NCBI RefSeq assembly: GCF_009725235.1
Contig: NZ_WJFC01000041.1
Span: 1 to 64,000, forward strand
Direction of reading: 5' to 3'
Source of the DNA: Scytonema sp. UIC 10036
GTDB taxonomy: Bacteria; Cyanobacteriota; Cyanobacteriia; Cyanobacteriales; Nostocaceae
DNA: 64,000 nucleotides
Each line of letters opens with the position of its first letter. Positions within the stretch are counted from its first letter, which is position 1. Below the pieces are notes generated by a model. It saw nothing but the letters and a program-made list of their open reading frames with translations. It made no database searches and had not been told where the DNA came from. Made by a program: the position numbers and the translations under genes. Shown one piece after another: positions 17,902-26,738 of the stretch.

Positions 17902-17968
17902 TGAGGTACACCCCCCTTTCATCCCCCCTTAGTAAGGGGGGACAGAGGGGGGTAATTTTTGTACCTCA
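17902..17968. terminator. large hairpin after the LRR-Roc gene
   Basis: Outer arms TGAGGTAC (17902-17909) and GTACCTCA (17961-17968) enclose inner C-run and G-run arms around TTAG. It lies 90 bp after the stop codon. It belongs to the C/G-run hairpin type seen at 2600 and may terminate transcription. Confidence 0.55.
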
Positions 17969-18012
17969 CTAGGTTGAAATTTGCTGTAAGTTGTTTATTA
18001 TTTATTCATTCA

Positions 18013-18528
18013 ATGAGAATTAAAAAATTAACAAAAGATGATGCAGAAGATTATAGGAATATCAGATTAGAAGCTTTATATAACGCTCCAGATTCTTTTG
18101 GCACAATGTATCAAGAAGAAGTTCTTATGACGATAGATCAATTTAGGGAGAGAATACCAGTAGACAACAATAACTTTATCTTGGGCTGTTATGAGGATAA
18201 AGAGATAATTGGAATTATCGCACTTCATCAAGGAGAGAGAATAAAAGTCAGGCATAAAGCATATATTCGTTCTATGTATGTTCAACCAGAATATCGAAAA
18301 AAAGGTATAGGTAAACTATTACTCAATGAATTAATTGAAAGAGCTAAGGCTATTGACGAGATAGAAATATTATTACTAGATGTGGTGACAAATAACCTCT
18401 CAGCAAAACAACTTTATCTATCACTTGGGTTTCAAATATATGGAATAGAGAAAATGGCATATAAATTCAACGATCGATATTTTGATGTGGAATCTATGTC
18501 TTTACAGCTTAAATCGCTTCAGTCGTAA
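18013..18528 (+). CDS. GNAT family N-acetyltransferase
   Basis: A 171-aa protein from ATG at 18013 (MRIKKLTKDDAEDYRNIRL); the longer frame from 17959 adds non-conserved residues from the repeat. The acetyl-CoA motif lies in SMYVQPEYRKKGIGKLLLNE (about residues 92-111: R-x-x-G-I/V-G) and the C-terminal NLSAKQLYLSLGFQIYG is the usual GNAT end. Substrate unknown. AT-rich relative to its neighbours, which hints at transfer. Confidence 0.88.
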   Translation: MRIKKLTKDDAEDYRNIRLEALYNAPDSFGTMYQEEVLMTIDQFRERIPVDNNNFILGCYEDKEIIGIIALHQGERIKVRHKAYIRSMYVQPEYRKKGIGKLLLNELIERAKAIDEIEILLLDVVTNNLSAKQLYLSLGFQIYGIEKMAYKFNDRYFDVESMSLQLKSLQS

Positions 18529-18616
18529 CAATAGGCACAAAGTAGGGGTGCGATAGGGCTTCAGTCGTTAGGTGTTTGTGTTAAAATTATACATGAAAAC
18601 CGTTGGGACATTCTAA

Positions 18617-18871
18617 GTGAAATTCAATCAAAAACTAGCAATTGCCGCTCTGGGTGTTACCTTAATATTCGCCAGCATAGAAGCCAACCGAAACTCAGTT
18701 GCATCGGGAACTGACCAAACCAAGACTCAGCAGTGTTCGGTCTGTTCTTTGGGCGGATTGGGAGTTCTGTGCTTGTCTTCTCTATTCCTAAAAAGTCGGA
18801 AAAATAAGAATCAGCCCCAACTGAATGTGAAGGATAAGTCTCTACAACTTGGGCAGCACGAGATAGGCTAG
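18617..18871 (+). CDS. small exported or membrane protein, unknown
   Basis: An 84-aa protein from GTG at 18617. Residues 1-22 look like a signal peptide (KFNQKLAIAALGVTLIFAS). A second hydrophobic stretch, CSVCSLGGLGVLCLSSLFL (about 40-58), is followed by basic KSRKNK. The layout (signal, short spacer, glycine-rich membrane helix, positive tail) resembles surface-sorted or PEP-CTERM-like small proteins, but no sorting motif is certain. No relative recognised. Confidence 0.5.
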   Translation: MKFNQKLAIAALGVTLIFASIEANRNSVASGTDQTKTQQCSVCSLGGLGVLCLSSLFLKSRKNKNQPQLNVKDKSLQLGQHEIG

Positions 18872-18919
18872 ACACAGAGTCATGAGGAAAATCTGGTGCA
18901 AGCCTACAAACTAAAGGGA

Positions 18920-19006
18920 AAAATATGGCATTAATAACTGTTGGTACTCTACTCGATACAGGTTTTGAGAGATGGTAAGGTCAAATATATGTGGAGATGG
19001 TAACTT
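18920..19006 (+). pseudogene. retropepsin scrap upstream of Uma2
   Basis: A short run reading VGTLLDTGFERW then stop resembles the DTG loop of the aspartic protease genes at 6163 and 20877. The following about 45 bp up to the Uma2 start are repeated at 21402-21440. It appears to be the joint of an older rearrangement. Confidence 0.45.
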
Positions 19007-19642
19007 ATGACCCAAGCCCAAGGACAAACAGAAGTAAAATTATACACCTTTGATGAGTTTATCGAATGGTATCCAGAAAATTCAGAATTCCGGTACGAAT
19101 TGCATGATGGAGTCATTATTGAGATGCCTAAGCCTAGGGGTAAGCATTCAAATTTAACGGGTTCTCTCAGTGGAAGGTTAATGACAACGATTGATAAAAT
19201 TGGTAAAACCGACATTTGGACAATACCCAGAGAATCGATTGTAAAACCGTACCGGGACAAATCTGGGTACGAACCAGACATCATTGTTTTGAATCAAGAA
19301 ACTATCGGTACTGAGACGCGCTGGGAAAGTGAATCAGTTATTCAAAACGCGACTTCGGTCAAATTGATAGTAGAAGTTGTGAGTACCAACTGGCAGGACG
19401 ATTACTACGACAAACGTCGTGATTATGAAGCTATGGGCATTCCCGAATACTGGATTGTAGATTATGCTGCCTTGGGAGGGCGTGAATTTATCGGCTATCC
19501 CAAACAACCCACGATTTTTGTGTACGAGCTAATTGACGAGGAATATGTAAAAACAACGTTTAGAGACAGTGATGTAATTATCTCTCCTACATTCCCACAA
19601 TTTAACCTCACCGCAAAACAAATTTTTAATTTGGCTTTGTAA
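19007..19642 (+). CDS. Uma2 family protein
   Basis: A 211-aa protein of a different Uma2 branch from the gene at 13313. It has FRYELHDGVIIEMPKPRGKH (residues 28-47), YEPDIIVLNQE, VKLIVEVVSTNWQDDY and YEAMGIPEYWIVDY, giving the D...ExV core of the PD-(D/E)XK-like fold. Role unknown. ATG start with GGAGATGG upstream. Its first codons and upstream region are duplicated at 21402-21470. Confidence 0.88.
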   Translation: MTQAQGQTEVKLYTFDEFIEWYPENSEFRYELHDGVIIEMPKPRGKHSNLTGSLSGRLMTTIDKIGKTDIWTIPRESIVKPYRDKSGYEPDIIVLNQETIGTETRWESESVIQNATSVKLIVEVVSTNWQDDYYDKRRDYEAMGIPEYWIVDYAALGGREFIGYPKQPTIFVYELIDEEYVKTTFRDSDVIISPTFPQFNLTAKQIFNLAL

Positions 19643-19680
19643 ATGAGGAAAATAAAGAAGAATTAGCAGAAGCATTACTG

Positions 19681-19817
19681 GATTTTTCGACTTAACCATG
19701 TCCGACCACTTCAGCGATTTAGTTGAAGAGGGTGTAGATTTAGCCATCCGCATTGGCGATCTGCAAGATAATTCGCTGATTGCTCGTCGTATTGGTGTTA
19801 ATTATAGGCGAGAATAG
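19681..19817 (+). pseudogene. LysR substrate-binding domain fragment
   Basis: About 45 codons reading [20 protein letters not shown] then [18 protein letters not shown], matching residues about 125-165 of the LysR protein at 10478-11386 and diverged from it by some 20 percent. No DNA-binding domain and no remainder. It is a scrap of a third LysR gene or a copy of that one. Confidence 0.8.
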
Positions 19818-19848
19818 TCACATGAATTTTTCTCTGTCTTCAAAATCT

Positions 19849-20142
19849 TCAAAAATAAACGATCGAACTTTCATCTATTACACCATGAGAAGCGTATAGG
19901 CTATATCCATCAGCGAATTGCACGGCAGGTTCACCCTCAGCATGAAGCTTTTGTTGATTATCGAAAGACATTTTAGTAGGGCGATCGCAAATTATAACTC
20001 TTTCCTCAAAAGGTATAATTAAGCCACAATAACTTACTAATGCTTGAAAAACCTGCCAGATTTTTTTAGTATGAGCTAAGTCTAAAATGGAAATGCAAAA
20101 ATCAAAGCAACTCCATATATTACTGATTCCCCACTTCGCGGC
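19849..20142 (-). pseudogene. DUF6745-like protein fragment
   Basis: 97 codons open on the minus strand without a start codon: WSCFDFCISILDL, CGLIIPFEERVIICDRPTKM, then LHAEGEPAVQFADGYSLYAS and HGV. This is the HAEGEPAI.FADGYSLY.YHGV core of DUF6745 proteins of unknown function. Both the N-terminal part and the C-terminal part (usually longer) are missing. Confidence 0.7.
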
Positions 20143-20472
20143 TCAAGACCCCCTGGTGTATCAAATTGGATTAGCCCACTAAGTACGGAAGAGGCGGAAT
20201 TTTCAGCTAAATATTTTTCCAGAGACAATAAACAATCTTAACAATACACAGAAATAGTTGCTTGACAGTGCTAAAATCGAACCCATAAAACTTAGAATTA
20301 GAAACCATAGAAATTGGCAAAATCCTTAAGTGTTCAATCTTATAAAGACAACTTATCTTTACAGTTAAAATTAACATTTTTTACACTGATGTTTTTTTGT
20401 TATATAATGAAATTCTTTGCTAAACTCAATTACAATTTCTCGTCTACTCGCCTTCAGTAAAGCAATAACATT
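20143..20472. other. intergenic before the copy B cassette
   Basis: AT-rich, no gene seen. A TATATAATG stretch near 20401 could be a -10 element for the gene at 20473. GTAAAGCAATAACATTA just before that start recurs, slightly changed, at 29378-29398 after the catalase-like gene. Confidence 0.4.
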
Positions 20473-20871
20473 ATGAGCAACACTTACCCCGAACGGCAAT
20501 CAACTGAAGCTAAAAATACTGTTTCTTCTGAGAATTCCCACTCCACAATTAATGGCGCTGATTCCCATGACTCGAAAAAGTATCAGTTGCAGAATCCCAA
20601 CATTTGTCCTTGGGTGGGCATTCGACAGTATACAAACCAATTGTCGCCAAATAAAGCCAACCCAGGATATGTTGCACGCGCACGTGTAATTTATGATAAT
20701 TGTAAAAGTGAATTAAGCGATCGTTATCCTGGCTGGTATGTAGCGATTGAACCTGACAGTGGTGATTATTTTCTTGATGCTAATAAAGAAGTTGCCCAAA
20801 ATCAGGCTCGATCCAAACATCCATCCAGGTTAATTTGTACTTTTCAGTTAAATATAGTAGGAGACTCTTAA
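20473..20871 (+). CDS. small protein with DUF5678-like C-terminal region, copy B
   Basis: A 132-aa paralogue of the protein at 5834-6157. Residues from PWVGIRQYTNQLSP onward are almost identical, including RYPGWYVAIEPDSGDYFLDA. The first 25 residues differ and are Ser/Thr/Glu rich. Unlike copy A there is no helix-turn-helix gene upstream. The protease gene starts 5 bp after its stop, which repeats the copy A order and supports a functional pair. Confidence 0.65.
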   Translation: MSNTYPERQSTEAKNTVSSENSHSTINGADSHDSKKYQLQNPNICPWVGIRQYTNQLSPNKANPGYVARARVIYDNCKSELSDRYPGWYVAIEPDSGDYFLDANKEVAQNQARSKHPSRLICTFQLNIVGDS

Positions 20872-20876
20872 AAAAA

Positions 20877-21389
20877 TTGATTGAAGGAAAATTTAGCAAT
20901 AAGGGCGAGCTTTTCTTTGAAATAGACTTTGTAGCAGCAGACGGATTAATTATTACTGTTGATGCCCTACTTGATACAGGTTTTACTGACTGGTTAGCAA
21001 TCAATACCCAAGATGCTGTCTCTTTAGGTTGGCAACTAGTTGATAGCGAAGAAACACGACTGACTGCTCGAGGAGAAGCACAATTCAATATTTATGCTGG
21101 AACTGTTAGATTAGATGGACAACAATACTACTCGGTTAAGGGAAATAGTAGGTTGGGTTGAGCGACAGCGAAACCCAACAAATGCTGATAAATGTTGGGT
21201 TTCGTTCCTCAACCCAACCTACGTAATTTCGTATTTTTATGCTTAACCGAGCAGTATTGAGATGGACAAGAATTTAATATTCCTGTTATCGGGGGAGAAG
21301 AAATAGCAGAAGTATTGTTAGGTTTACCCTGGTTATTTACGCGAAGGCTAGTAGTTGATATTCCAGACAATCTGTTGACATTAGGCTAA
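20877..21389 (+). pseudogene. retropepsin-like aspartic protease disrupted by a MITE, copy B
   Basis: TTG start at 20877 with an AGGAG site upstream. The N-terminal half is intact (FFEIDFVAADGL, VDALLDTGFTDWLAIN). At 21123 a 137-bp element interrupts the codons for LDGQ. The frame resumes exactly after the element: GQEFNIPVIGGEE, then EVLLGLPWLFTRRLVVD and LLTLG stop at 21389. Removing the element and one copy of the 10-bp duplication restores one unbroken frame. Clan AA proteases of this type are about 120-130 aa in cyanobacteria. Confidence 0.9.
21123..21259. mobile_element. 137-bp MITE with 10-bp target duplication
   Basis: Ends are CAATACTACTCGGTTAAG (21123-21140) and CTTAACCGAGCAGTATTG (21242-21259), an 18-bp inverted repeat with one mismatch. 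AGATGGACAA flanks it on both sides (21113-21122 and 21260-21269). Inside lies a member of the GAAACCCAACA palindrome family. It has no coding capacity. The 10-bp duplication suggests mobilisation by an IS4-like transposase, which is an inference. Confidence 0.9.
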
Positions 21390-21401
21390 ACCCAGTTTTG
21401 A

Positions 21402-21470
21402 GAGATGGTAAAGTCAAATATTATGTGGAGGTGGTAGCTTATGACTCAAGCCCAAGGAAAAACCCAAGCT
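21402..21470 (+). repeat. duplicate of the Uma2 upstream region and first codons
   Basis: Closely matches 18961-19030: both have TTTTGAGAGATGGTAA, then GTGGAG and an ATG beginning MTQAQG. Here the frame leaves the Uma2 sequence after about eight codons. The remaining ORF is not Uma2-like. Confidence 0.75.
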
Positions 21471-21487
21471 TTATTCCACCGCCAAGA

Positions 21488-21511
21488 CGCAAGCCGTACC
21501 CGGCTTATCGC
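21488..21511. repeat. small palindromic element, second copy
   Basis: CGCAAGCCGTACCCGGCTT followed by ATCGC. The same element, with compensating base changes in its arms, is inserted in the VapC gene at 49470-49497. Confidence 0.6.
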
Positions 21512-21555
21512 CTCATCAGCCGTTTGTTGTACAGAAATTTTCTTAACAACCTATT

Positions 21556-22572
21556 TTAGAGAGTAATGACAATTTTCCCAAAGTGCAAGCCAGCCTCCAG
21601 ATATTCAAATGCTTTTTGAGTTTGCTGAAAGGGGAAAATCTTATCAATGACGGGAGAAATTTTATTGGCTTCAATGAATTGGTTCATTGCTTCAAAATCC
21701 TGTTTTCCCCCTACTTCCATACCTTTAATTGTTGCTTGTTGATGCATTAACGTTAAAGTATTGATATTGCTATCAAACCCATCCAACAAACCTACAATCG
21801 CAATGTATCCCCCTATACGCAGTGCATTGAGCGATCGCTGCAAGTTCTGACCGCCTACCGTCTCAACAACCACATCAGCTCCGTTACCTTCGGTAAACTG
21901 ATGTACGCTCGCTTCCCAATCAGGCGTTGTTTTATAGTTAATCAACAAGTCAGCACCCAACTGTTGCGCCCGGTTGAGTTTTTCATCGCTGCTCGAGGTG
22001 ATAATCACCCGTGCGCCTCGTGCTAGAGCAAATTGGAGTGCAAAGATGGATACACCACCAGTTCCGTGCAGTAATACTGTTTCACCTGCTTGCAAATTGC
22101 TATATTGCAGTGCATTCCAAGCAGTTAGTCCAGCAATTGGTAAAGTTGACCCTTCAATGGCTGAAAGATTTGTTGGAGCGTGAATGAGTTGATTGAGGTG
22201 AAAGCATTTATACTCCGAAATTTGTCCCGGAATGTTACCCAAACCTTGTCGGGCTGAATAGTCTGTTGTTACATAAGTCGGTCTGCCATTCAACCATTCA
22301 GGGATAAAAGTTGTTACAACAAAGTCACCTCTTTTAAATGCGGTGACACCCTCACCAACCTGCTCAACAACCCCTGCTCCATCACATATAGGGATGTAAG
22401 GTAAAGGGAGATTTGGATTGAGCAACCCTTTAACTACAAGTAAGTCTACATAATTGAGAGAAACCGCCTTCATTTTGACCAGCACTTCCCCTCTAGTTGG
22501 ATTGGGCTGCGCTCGCTCGACAATTTGGAGATTTTCAATACCAAATCCATCACAAAGTGCGATTGCTTTCAT
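21556..22572 (-). CDS. zinc-independent MDR family NAD(P)-dependent alcohol dehydrogenase/quinone reductase
   Basis: A 338-aa medium-chain dehydrogenase. It has the GroES-like N-terminal domain (LNYVDLLVVKG, PYIPICDGAGVVEQVGEGV), the Rossmann motif LLHGTGGVSIFALQFA (about 166-181) and VVETVGGQNL. The structural-zinc Cys cluster is absent, as in quinone oxidoreductase-like members. The Asp in PICDGAG is typical of the family. Likely reduces a quinone or enone using NADPH. It lies 82 bp downstream of the SMP-30-like gene on the same strand, so both may be controlled by the LysR gene at 23826. Confidence 0.88.
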   Translation of the reverse strand: MKAIALCDGFGIENLQIVERAQPNPTRGEVLVKMKAVSLNYVDLLVVKGLLNPNLPLPYIPICDGAGVVEQVGEGVTAFKRGDFVVTTFIPEWLNGRPTYVTTDYSARQGLGNIPGQISEYKCFHLNQLIHAPTNLSAIEGSTLPIAGLTAWNALQYSNLQAGETVLLHGTGGVSIFALQFALARGARVIITSSSDEKLNRAQQLGADLLINYKTTPDWEASVHQFTEGNGADVVVETVGGQNLQRSLNALRIGGYIAIVGLLDGFDSNINTLTLMHQQATIKGMEVGGKQDFEAMNQFIEANKISPVIDKIFPFQQTQKAFEYLEAGLHFGKIVITL

Positions 22573-22654
22573 GTTTGTCCCCTCAATGTTTCAAGTTCAT
22601 TACGAAGTCGTTTCAATAACTTTGCTCAAAACCTCTTTTGAGCCATACCAAAAC

Positions 22655-23656
22655 TCAAACAGTTGAGCCAGTGGCTGTGTTTGTTGGCAGTTTGAAACGA
22701 CGAATAAAAAAGTTATTAGGAACCTTTTTTTCCTGTCCCGGCAAGATGCGATGGCGGATACGTGCCTCAGTCACCCAAACCTCACCATCCGCCACAGTCA
22801 AGTTGACTGGTGACTCCATGCCTGATGCTATAGTTTCTACCAACTTTGGTCCAGCCCCGGTCGAAAGTGCATCTATGCGTAAAAGGCGACCATTGCCGCT
22901 TGCAACTGCACCTTCAGTTACAAGTAGAGAGCCATCAGGTGCAAACTGCATCCCATCGGGATTTTCCAGCTTGCGCTCAAGGGGTATAGCCTCAACTTTT
23001 ACCTCTCCTTGAGACTCTTGTATCACTTTAAACAGCTGTCCGGTAGAGAACAGCCCGACAATAGTAACTCCATCAGATCTGCGGGCAATACCAGAAAGTC
23101 CTATCTCCTGAGATGTAAACCGTGCATCCTCTGCCCAAACGCGCAACCGATCTGCTCCAGGGGCGAGATAGTAGATGCGGGGACGCACGCTGTCCGTAAG
23201 ATACACGCCGCCATTCGCATCAAGCGCTATGTCGTTTCCGAAGCCACCATCAGGCATCAAAATGACGCGCAAAACCTTGCCAGTACGGGTATCGATTGCA
23301 AAAATCCGATGCGGGCGGCGGCTTGTTTTACCATTTGGATCGCGAACTCCCAGAAAGTCGGGGGAAGTTCCCCAGAGAATTCCTCGTTGCTCGTCAAGCC
23401 GCAGAGAAGTAGCGGCAAATACCTCATCGCTTCCAGGAAAGAAGGTTTCAATCTTGCCTTTTGGATTAATACGTAGTATTCGTCCGCTTGTTACCGAACC
23501 AACATAAAGCGTACCATTGCTAGCACGTGTAATTCCGTTCGGATATTGGAAATTAGAAGGTAGATTGATAGGGGCTAGTACACGTGCTCCGGCTGTAACA
23601 AGCTGAACTGAGCTCAAGGTAAAGACCACAAGTGCAGCTGTATGAATAAATGTCAT
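22655..23656 (-). CDS. secreted SMP-30/gluconolactonase-like beta-propeller
   Basis: A 333-aa protein with an N-terminal signal peptide (HTAALVVFTLSSVQLVTAGA). Repeated blades are seen: PNGITRASNGTLYVGSV, FGNDIALDANGGVYLTDS, NPDGMQFAPDGSLLVTEG and SPVNLTVADGEVWVTEA. This is the six-bladed SMP-30/gluconolactonase/LRE fold. Probably periplasmic, acting on a lactone or binding a small ligand. Divergent from the LysR gene and followed by the MDR dehydrogenase. Confidence 0.8.
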   Translation of the reverse strand: MTFIHTAALVVFTLSSVQLVTAGARVLAPINLPSNFQYPNGITRASNGTLYVGSVTSGRILRINPKGKIETFFPGSDEVFAATSLRLDEQRGILWGTSPDFLGVRDPNGKTSRRPHRIFAIDTRTGKVLRVILMPDGGFGNDIALDANGGVYLTDSVRPRIYYLAPGADRLRVWAEDARFTSQEIGLSGIARRSDGVTIVGLFSTGQLFKVIQESQGEVKVEAIPLERKLENPDGMQFAPDGSLLVTEGAVASGNGRLLRIDALSTGAGPKLVETIASGMESPVNLTVADGEVWVTEARIRHRILPGQEKKVPNNFFIRRFKLPTNTATGSTV

Positions 23657-23825
23657 CGCGTTTCTAACTCAGTGTTTGTTTAGAACGTATACTCTTTTCT
23701 GGTCTTTAAATATCTTAACTAATGCATTTAAATTGATAATCATGGTTTTGTGCATTTCAATATTGCACGAGATGCATTAATAGTGGGTAAGCATATATCT
23801 TGTATTTAGGAAATAGAACGACGCT

Positions 23826-24734
23826 ATGATTGAAGACCGTTTTGAATCTATTCGTAGTTTTGTAGCCGTTGCCCAAAGACTCAGCTTTGTCGAAGCTGCT
23901 GAAACACTGCGTATCGATTCATCTACCCTAAGCCGACGTATTCGACGTTTAGAAAAAACATTAGGAGTCCGGCTGTTTAATCGTAATACCCGTCACGTTG
24001 TACTTACAGAAGCAGGTGCAATTTATTTAGTACGCTGTTTAGACATTCTGGCAAGATTAGATGAGGCTGATGCCGCAATATCCAGTCTGTCAGGCGATCC
24101 ACGCGGTGTCCTCCATCTGACATTGCCTGTTGCCTTTGGACAAAGACACATTACCCCAGCATTACCAGAGTTTCTTGCTCTTTACCCACGAATCAACCTC
24201 GAACTTTTCTTTACTGACCGATTTGTGGATGTGCTTGAGGAAAACATTGATGTCGCTGTCCGTATCGGAAAACTCAGAGATTCACAATTGATTGCACGCA
24301 AGCTAGCTCCCAACCGCCGAGTTCTATGCGCTTCTCTTGATTACCTGAACCGTTATGGGCGTCCAGAGAAGCCGGAAGACTTGGAAAAGCATAACTGTTT
24401 AATTTTTTCGTTGCTTGCTACGGGCAACACATGGCATTTCTCTTGTGGAGAAAAACAAGTGAATGTACCTGTTCAAGGCAGGATCGTGTCTGATAATGCA
24501 GAGGCGTTATATCAAGCTGCTTTGAGTGGCTGCGGCATAGCATTATTAGCTACATTCATTGTTGGTAAAGATTTGAGATGCGGACGGCTTTTAACTGTTC
24601 TTGATGAATGGACTACACCACAAACTGATATCTTTGCTGTATTTGCCCCAGGAAGATATGTACCTTCTAAGATACGAGTATTTGTTGATTTCTTGATAGA
24701 ACGGTTTCGCGGAGTTCCTTACTGGGAACTTTAG
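23826..24734 (+). CDS. LysR family transcriptional regulator
   Basis: A 302-aa protein. The helix-turn-helix has FVAVAQRLSFVEAAETLRID and STLSRRIRRLEKTLGVRLF; the substrate domain has GVLHLTLPVAFGQRH near residue 91 and DVAVRIGKLRDSQLIARKL. It has the same length and subgroup as the LysR at 10478 but is clearly diverged. Divergent from the SMP-30-MDR pair, which is its likely target. Confidence 0.92.
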   Translation: MIEDRFESIRSFVAVAQRLSFVEAAETLRIDSSTLSRRIRRLEKTLGVRLFNRNTRHVVLTEAGAIYLVRCLDILARLDEADAAISSLSGDPRGVLHLTLPVAFGQRHITPALPEFLALYPRINLELFFTDRFVDVLEENIDVAVRIGKLRDSQLIARKLAPNRRVLCASLDYLNRYGRPEKPEDLEKHNCLIFSLLATGNTWHFSCGEKQVNVPVQGRIVSDNAEALYQAALSGCGIALLATFIVGKDLRCGRLLTVLDEWTTPQTDIFAVFAPGRYVPSKIRVFVDFLIERFRGVPYWEL

Positions 24735-25233
24735 AGCTTTCAAATGGCTTGCGATCGCTACAGGAAAAGATAATGAAACTGAGTAAAACTAAAATCAACC
24801 AGTAGCATTTGCATTTCATCACTTTACAAAGTATGATTTCTTCTTCAGTACGGGCATATATCGGCGCTCTAGCGGTACATAAATACCTAATAAAATTACC
24901 CCGTGGGGTACTTTCAGAGTCTAAAGGTCTTTTCTATAATAAAAGATAGACAACTACAACTTTATAGAGATTTTTTATCATCCGCCTAGATTTTAGTTAA
25001 CAGTTTTTCATACCCAAATACCCATTTTTTTGATAATATACTTGCATTAGATAGCAAACAATGAGTTAGTTATTTGTTGTCTGCTGACAACGTTTAATTA
25101 TACAAATTGGAAAAAAGAATGTGAAAGATAGTTGGGTGAGAGTAAGCTAGGTAAGGCTTGCTCAAGCAAAAATATAAAATTGTGTGGGATGTAAATCAAA
25201 CTCAATAAAACTTGAGGTAATGAAACATGACTC
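24735..25233. other. intergenic, no gene seen
   Basis: About 500 bp of AT-rich sequence with one HIP1-like site near 24750 and no recognisable frame. It leads into the tandem repeat array. Confidence 0.4.
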
Positions 25234-25351
25234 TAATGGCTAATGGCTAATGGCTAATGGCTAATGGCTAATGGAAGACTGACAAATGACAAATGACAAA
25301 TGACAAATAACAAATGACAAATGACAAATGACAAATGACAAATGACAAATG
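25234..25351. repeat. two heptamer tandem arrays
   Basis: TAATGGC is repeated about six times at 25234-25274. ACAAATG is then repeated ten times at 25282-25351, with one unit ACAAATA. The last ATG of the second array is the start codon of the next gene. These are short tandemly repeated repetitive (STRR) sequences typical of filamentous cyanobacteria. Confidence 0.9.
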
Positions 25352-26692
25352 ACGAAAGTTAAAACCAAGCTGAGCGAACATATGACACATCAAGTTGCGC
25401 TGACAGTAATTGCCAAAATTAAGCAGGAAAAGATGGAAGACCTCAAGCAATTGTTGGGGTCAATTAACAAAGATATTCTAGGAAATAAAATAATTCCCTT
25501 CCGACAGTTTGACACGGTTCACTTTGCACGATTCGTCATTTTGGAAGAGTCAAAAGACCTTGATGGCAATACGATCCAACCAAGTCTGGTATTTTCTAGC
25601 TGCATTGATGCGCCATTGGACAAGCATTTCAACCAACTTGTTGATGTCGCTCTTGATGGGCTGGATCGAATTTACGATTGCTGTGAAGGATATCCGTCTG
25701 TGGGCGATCGCACTCGCCAAAGCCGTCTCAATTTTCTCCAGGTGCATCAAGTAAAAGTCCAAGCATTCTATGTCAATACCATTGGTCGAACTTTACAACA
25801 AATTAACCAAGAAGCTGAACTGCGGGACAAAATCGAAGATTTTCTAGATCGACAACAAGCAAAAAGCTTCTTGGACTGGGATGCTAGCGAAGCCCGTAGA
25901 GCCATCCAGGAATTTGTCAAAGGAGAAACCTCACTCAGTTGGGCGCAGTTCCTAGCAGCACGACCCAATTTATTATGGCAGGTAAAAGAAAAGCTCCATT
26001 TTATCTTCGGTCTTGTGCTAATCCTCACCCTATCTCTTTTGTTCCTACCGTTCTCTCCCATATTCTTTGCAATTCTGCGCTACAAGGAAGAACAAGATGC
26101 ACAGCAGGATAATCTAAGGCTCAACACAGGTCAGCCAAGAAACGAACTCGCTATTCGTGAAGACCATGTTGTGCAAAACCAATTCAGTGCTGTTGGTTAT
26201 ATCAAACCCGGTCTGTTCCGACAAATCACAGTCAGGGTACTTCTATGGCTTGTCAATTTTGCTTCCCGTCACATCTTCAACAATGGCAATCTTGCTGGTG
26301 TTGATGCACTGAATTTAGATGGCGTAGACACCATCCACTTTGCCCGATGGATCGTCATTGATGAGGGGCGGCGCGTGTTATTTATGAGCAATTATGATGG
26401 TAGCTTGGAAAGCTATATGGATGACTTTATTAACAAAGTTGCTTGGGGTTTAAATGCCGTATTTAGCAATGGAGTCGGGTATCCCAAAACGCGTTGGCTC
26501 ATTTTAGATGGCGCGAAGGACGAACAAGCGTTTAAAGCATTTATACGCCAGCACCAAATTGTGACACAGGTTTGGTATCCCGCCTACTCCCAACTCACAG
26601 CCGTTAACCTGAGTAATAACGCGCAGATTCGTGCGGGGCTTTTTAAGAATCTGAACCAACAACAAAGGTCGGAGTGGCTGCATCGATTGTAA
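25349..26692 (+). CDS. membrane protein with two DyP-like half domains
   Basis: A 447-aa protein. The N-terminal part has FDTVHFARFVILEES near residue 55 and a GYP motif near 113; the C-terminal part has VDTIHFARWIVIDEG near 329 and GVGYP near 376. The two halves therefore share one HFAR(F/W)-x-GYP pattern, probably a ferredoxin-like (dimeric alpha-beta barrel) fold as in DyP-type peroxidases. A membrane segment LVLILTLSLLFLPFSPIFFA lies between them at about 220-243. The start codon is the last unit of a heptamer array; a second ATG at 25382 (MTHQVAL) is the alternative. First of three genes, followed after 46 bp by the DyP peroxidase. Confidence 0.6.
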   Translation: MTKVKTKLSEHMTHQVALTVIAKIKQEKMEDLKQLLGSINKDILGNKIIPFRQFDTVHFARFVILEESKDLDGNTIQPSLVFSSCIDAPLDKHFNQLVDVALDGLDRIYDCCEGYPSVGDRTRQSRLNFLQVHQVKVQAFYVNTIGRTLQQINQEAELRDKIEDFLDRQQAKSFLDWDASEARRAIQEFVKGETSLSWAQFLAARPNLLWQVKEKLHFIFGLVLILTLSLLFLPFSPIFFAILRYKEEQDAQQDNLRLNTGQPRNELAIREDHVVQNQFSAVGYIKPGLFRQITVRVLLWLVNFASRHIFNNGNLAGVDALNLDGVDTIHFARWIVIDEGRRVLFMSNYDGSLESYMDDFINKVAWGLNAVFSNGVGYPKTRWLILDGAKDEQAFKAFIRQHQIVTQVWYPAYSQLTAVNLSNNAQIRAGLFKNLNQQQRSEWLHRL

Positions 26693-26738
26693 GCCAAATC
26701 TTAGCTGAGTCAACTTATTTCTAAGGACTATTCAAACT

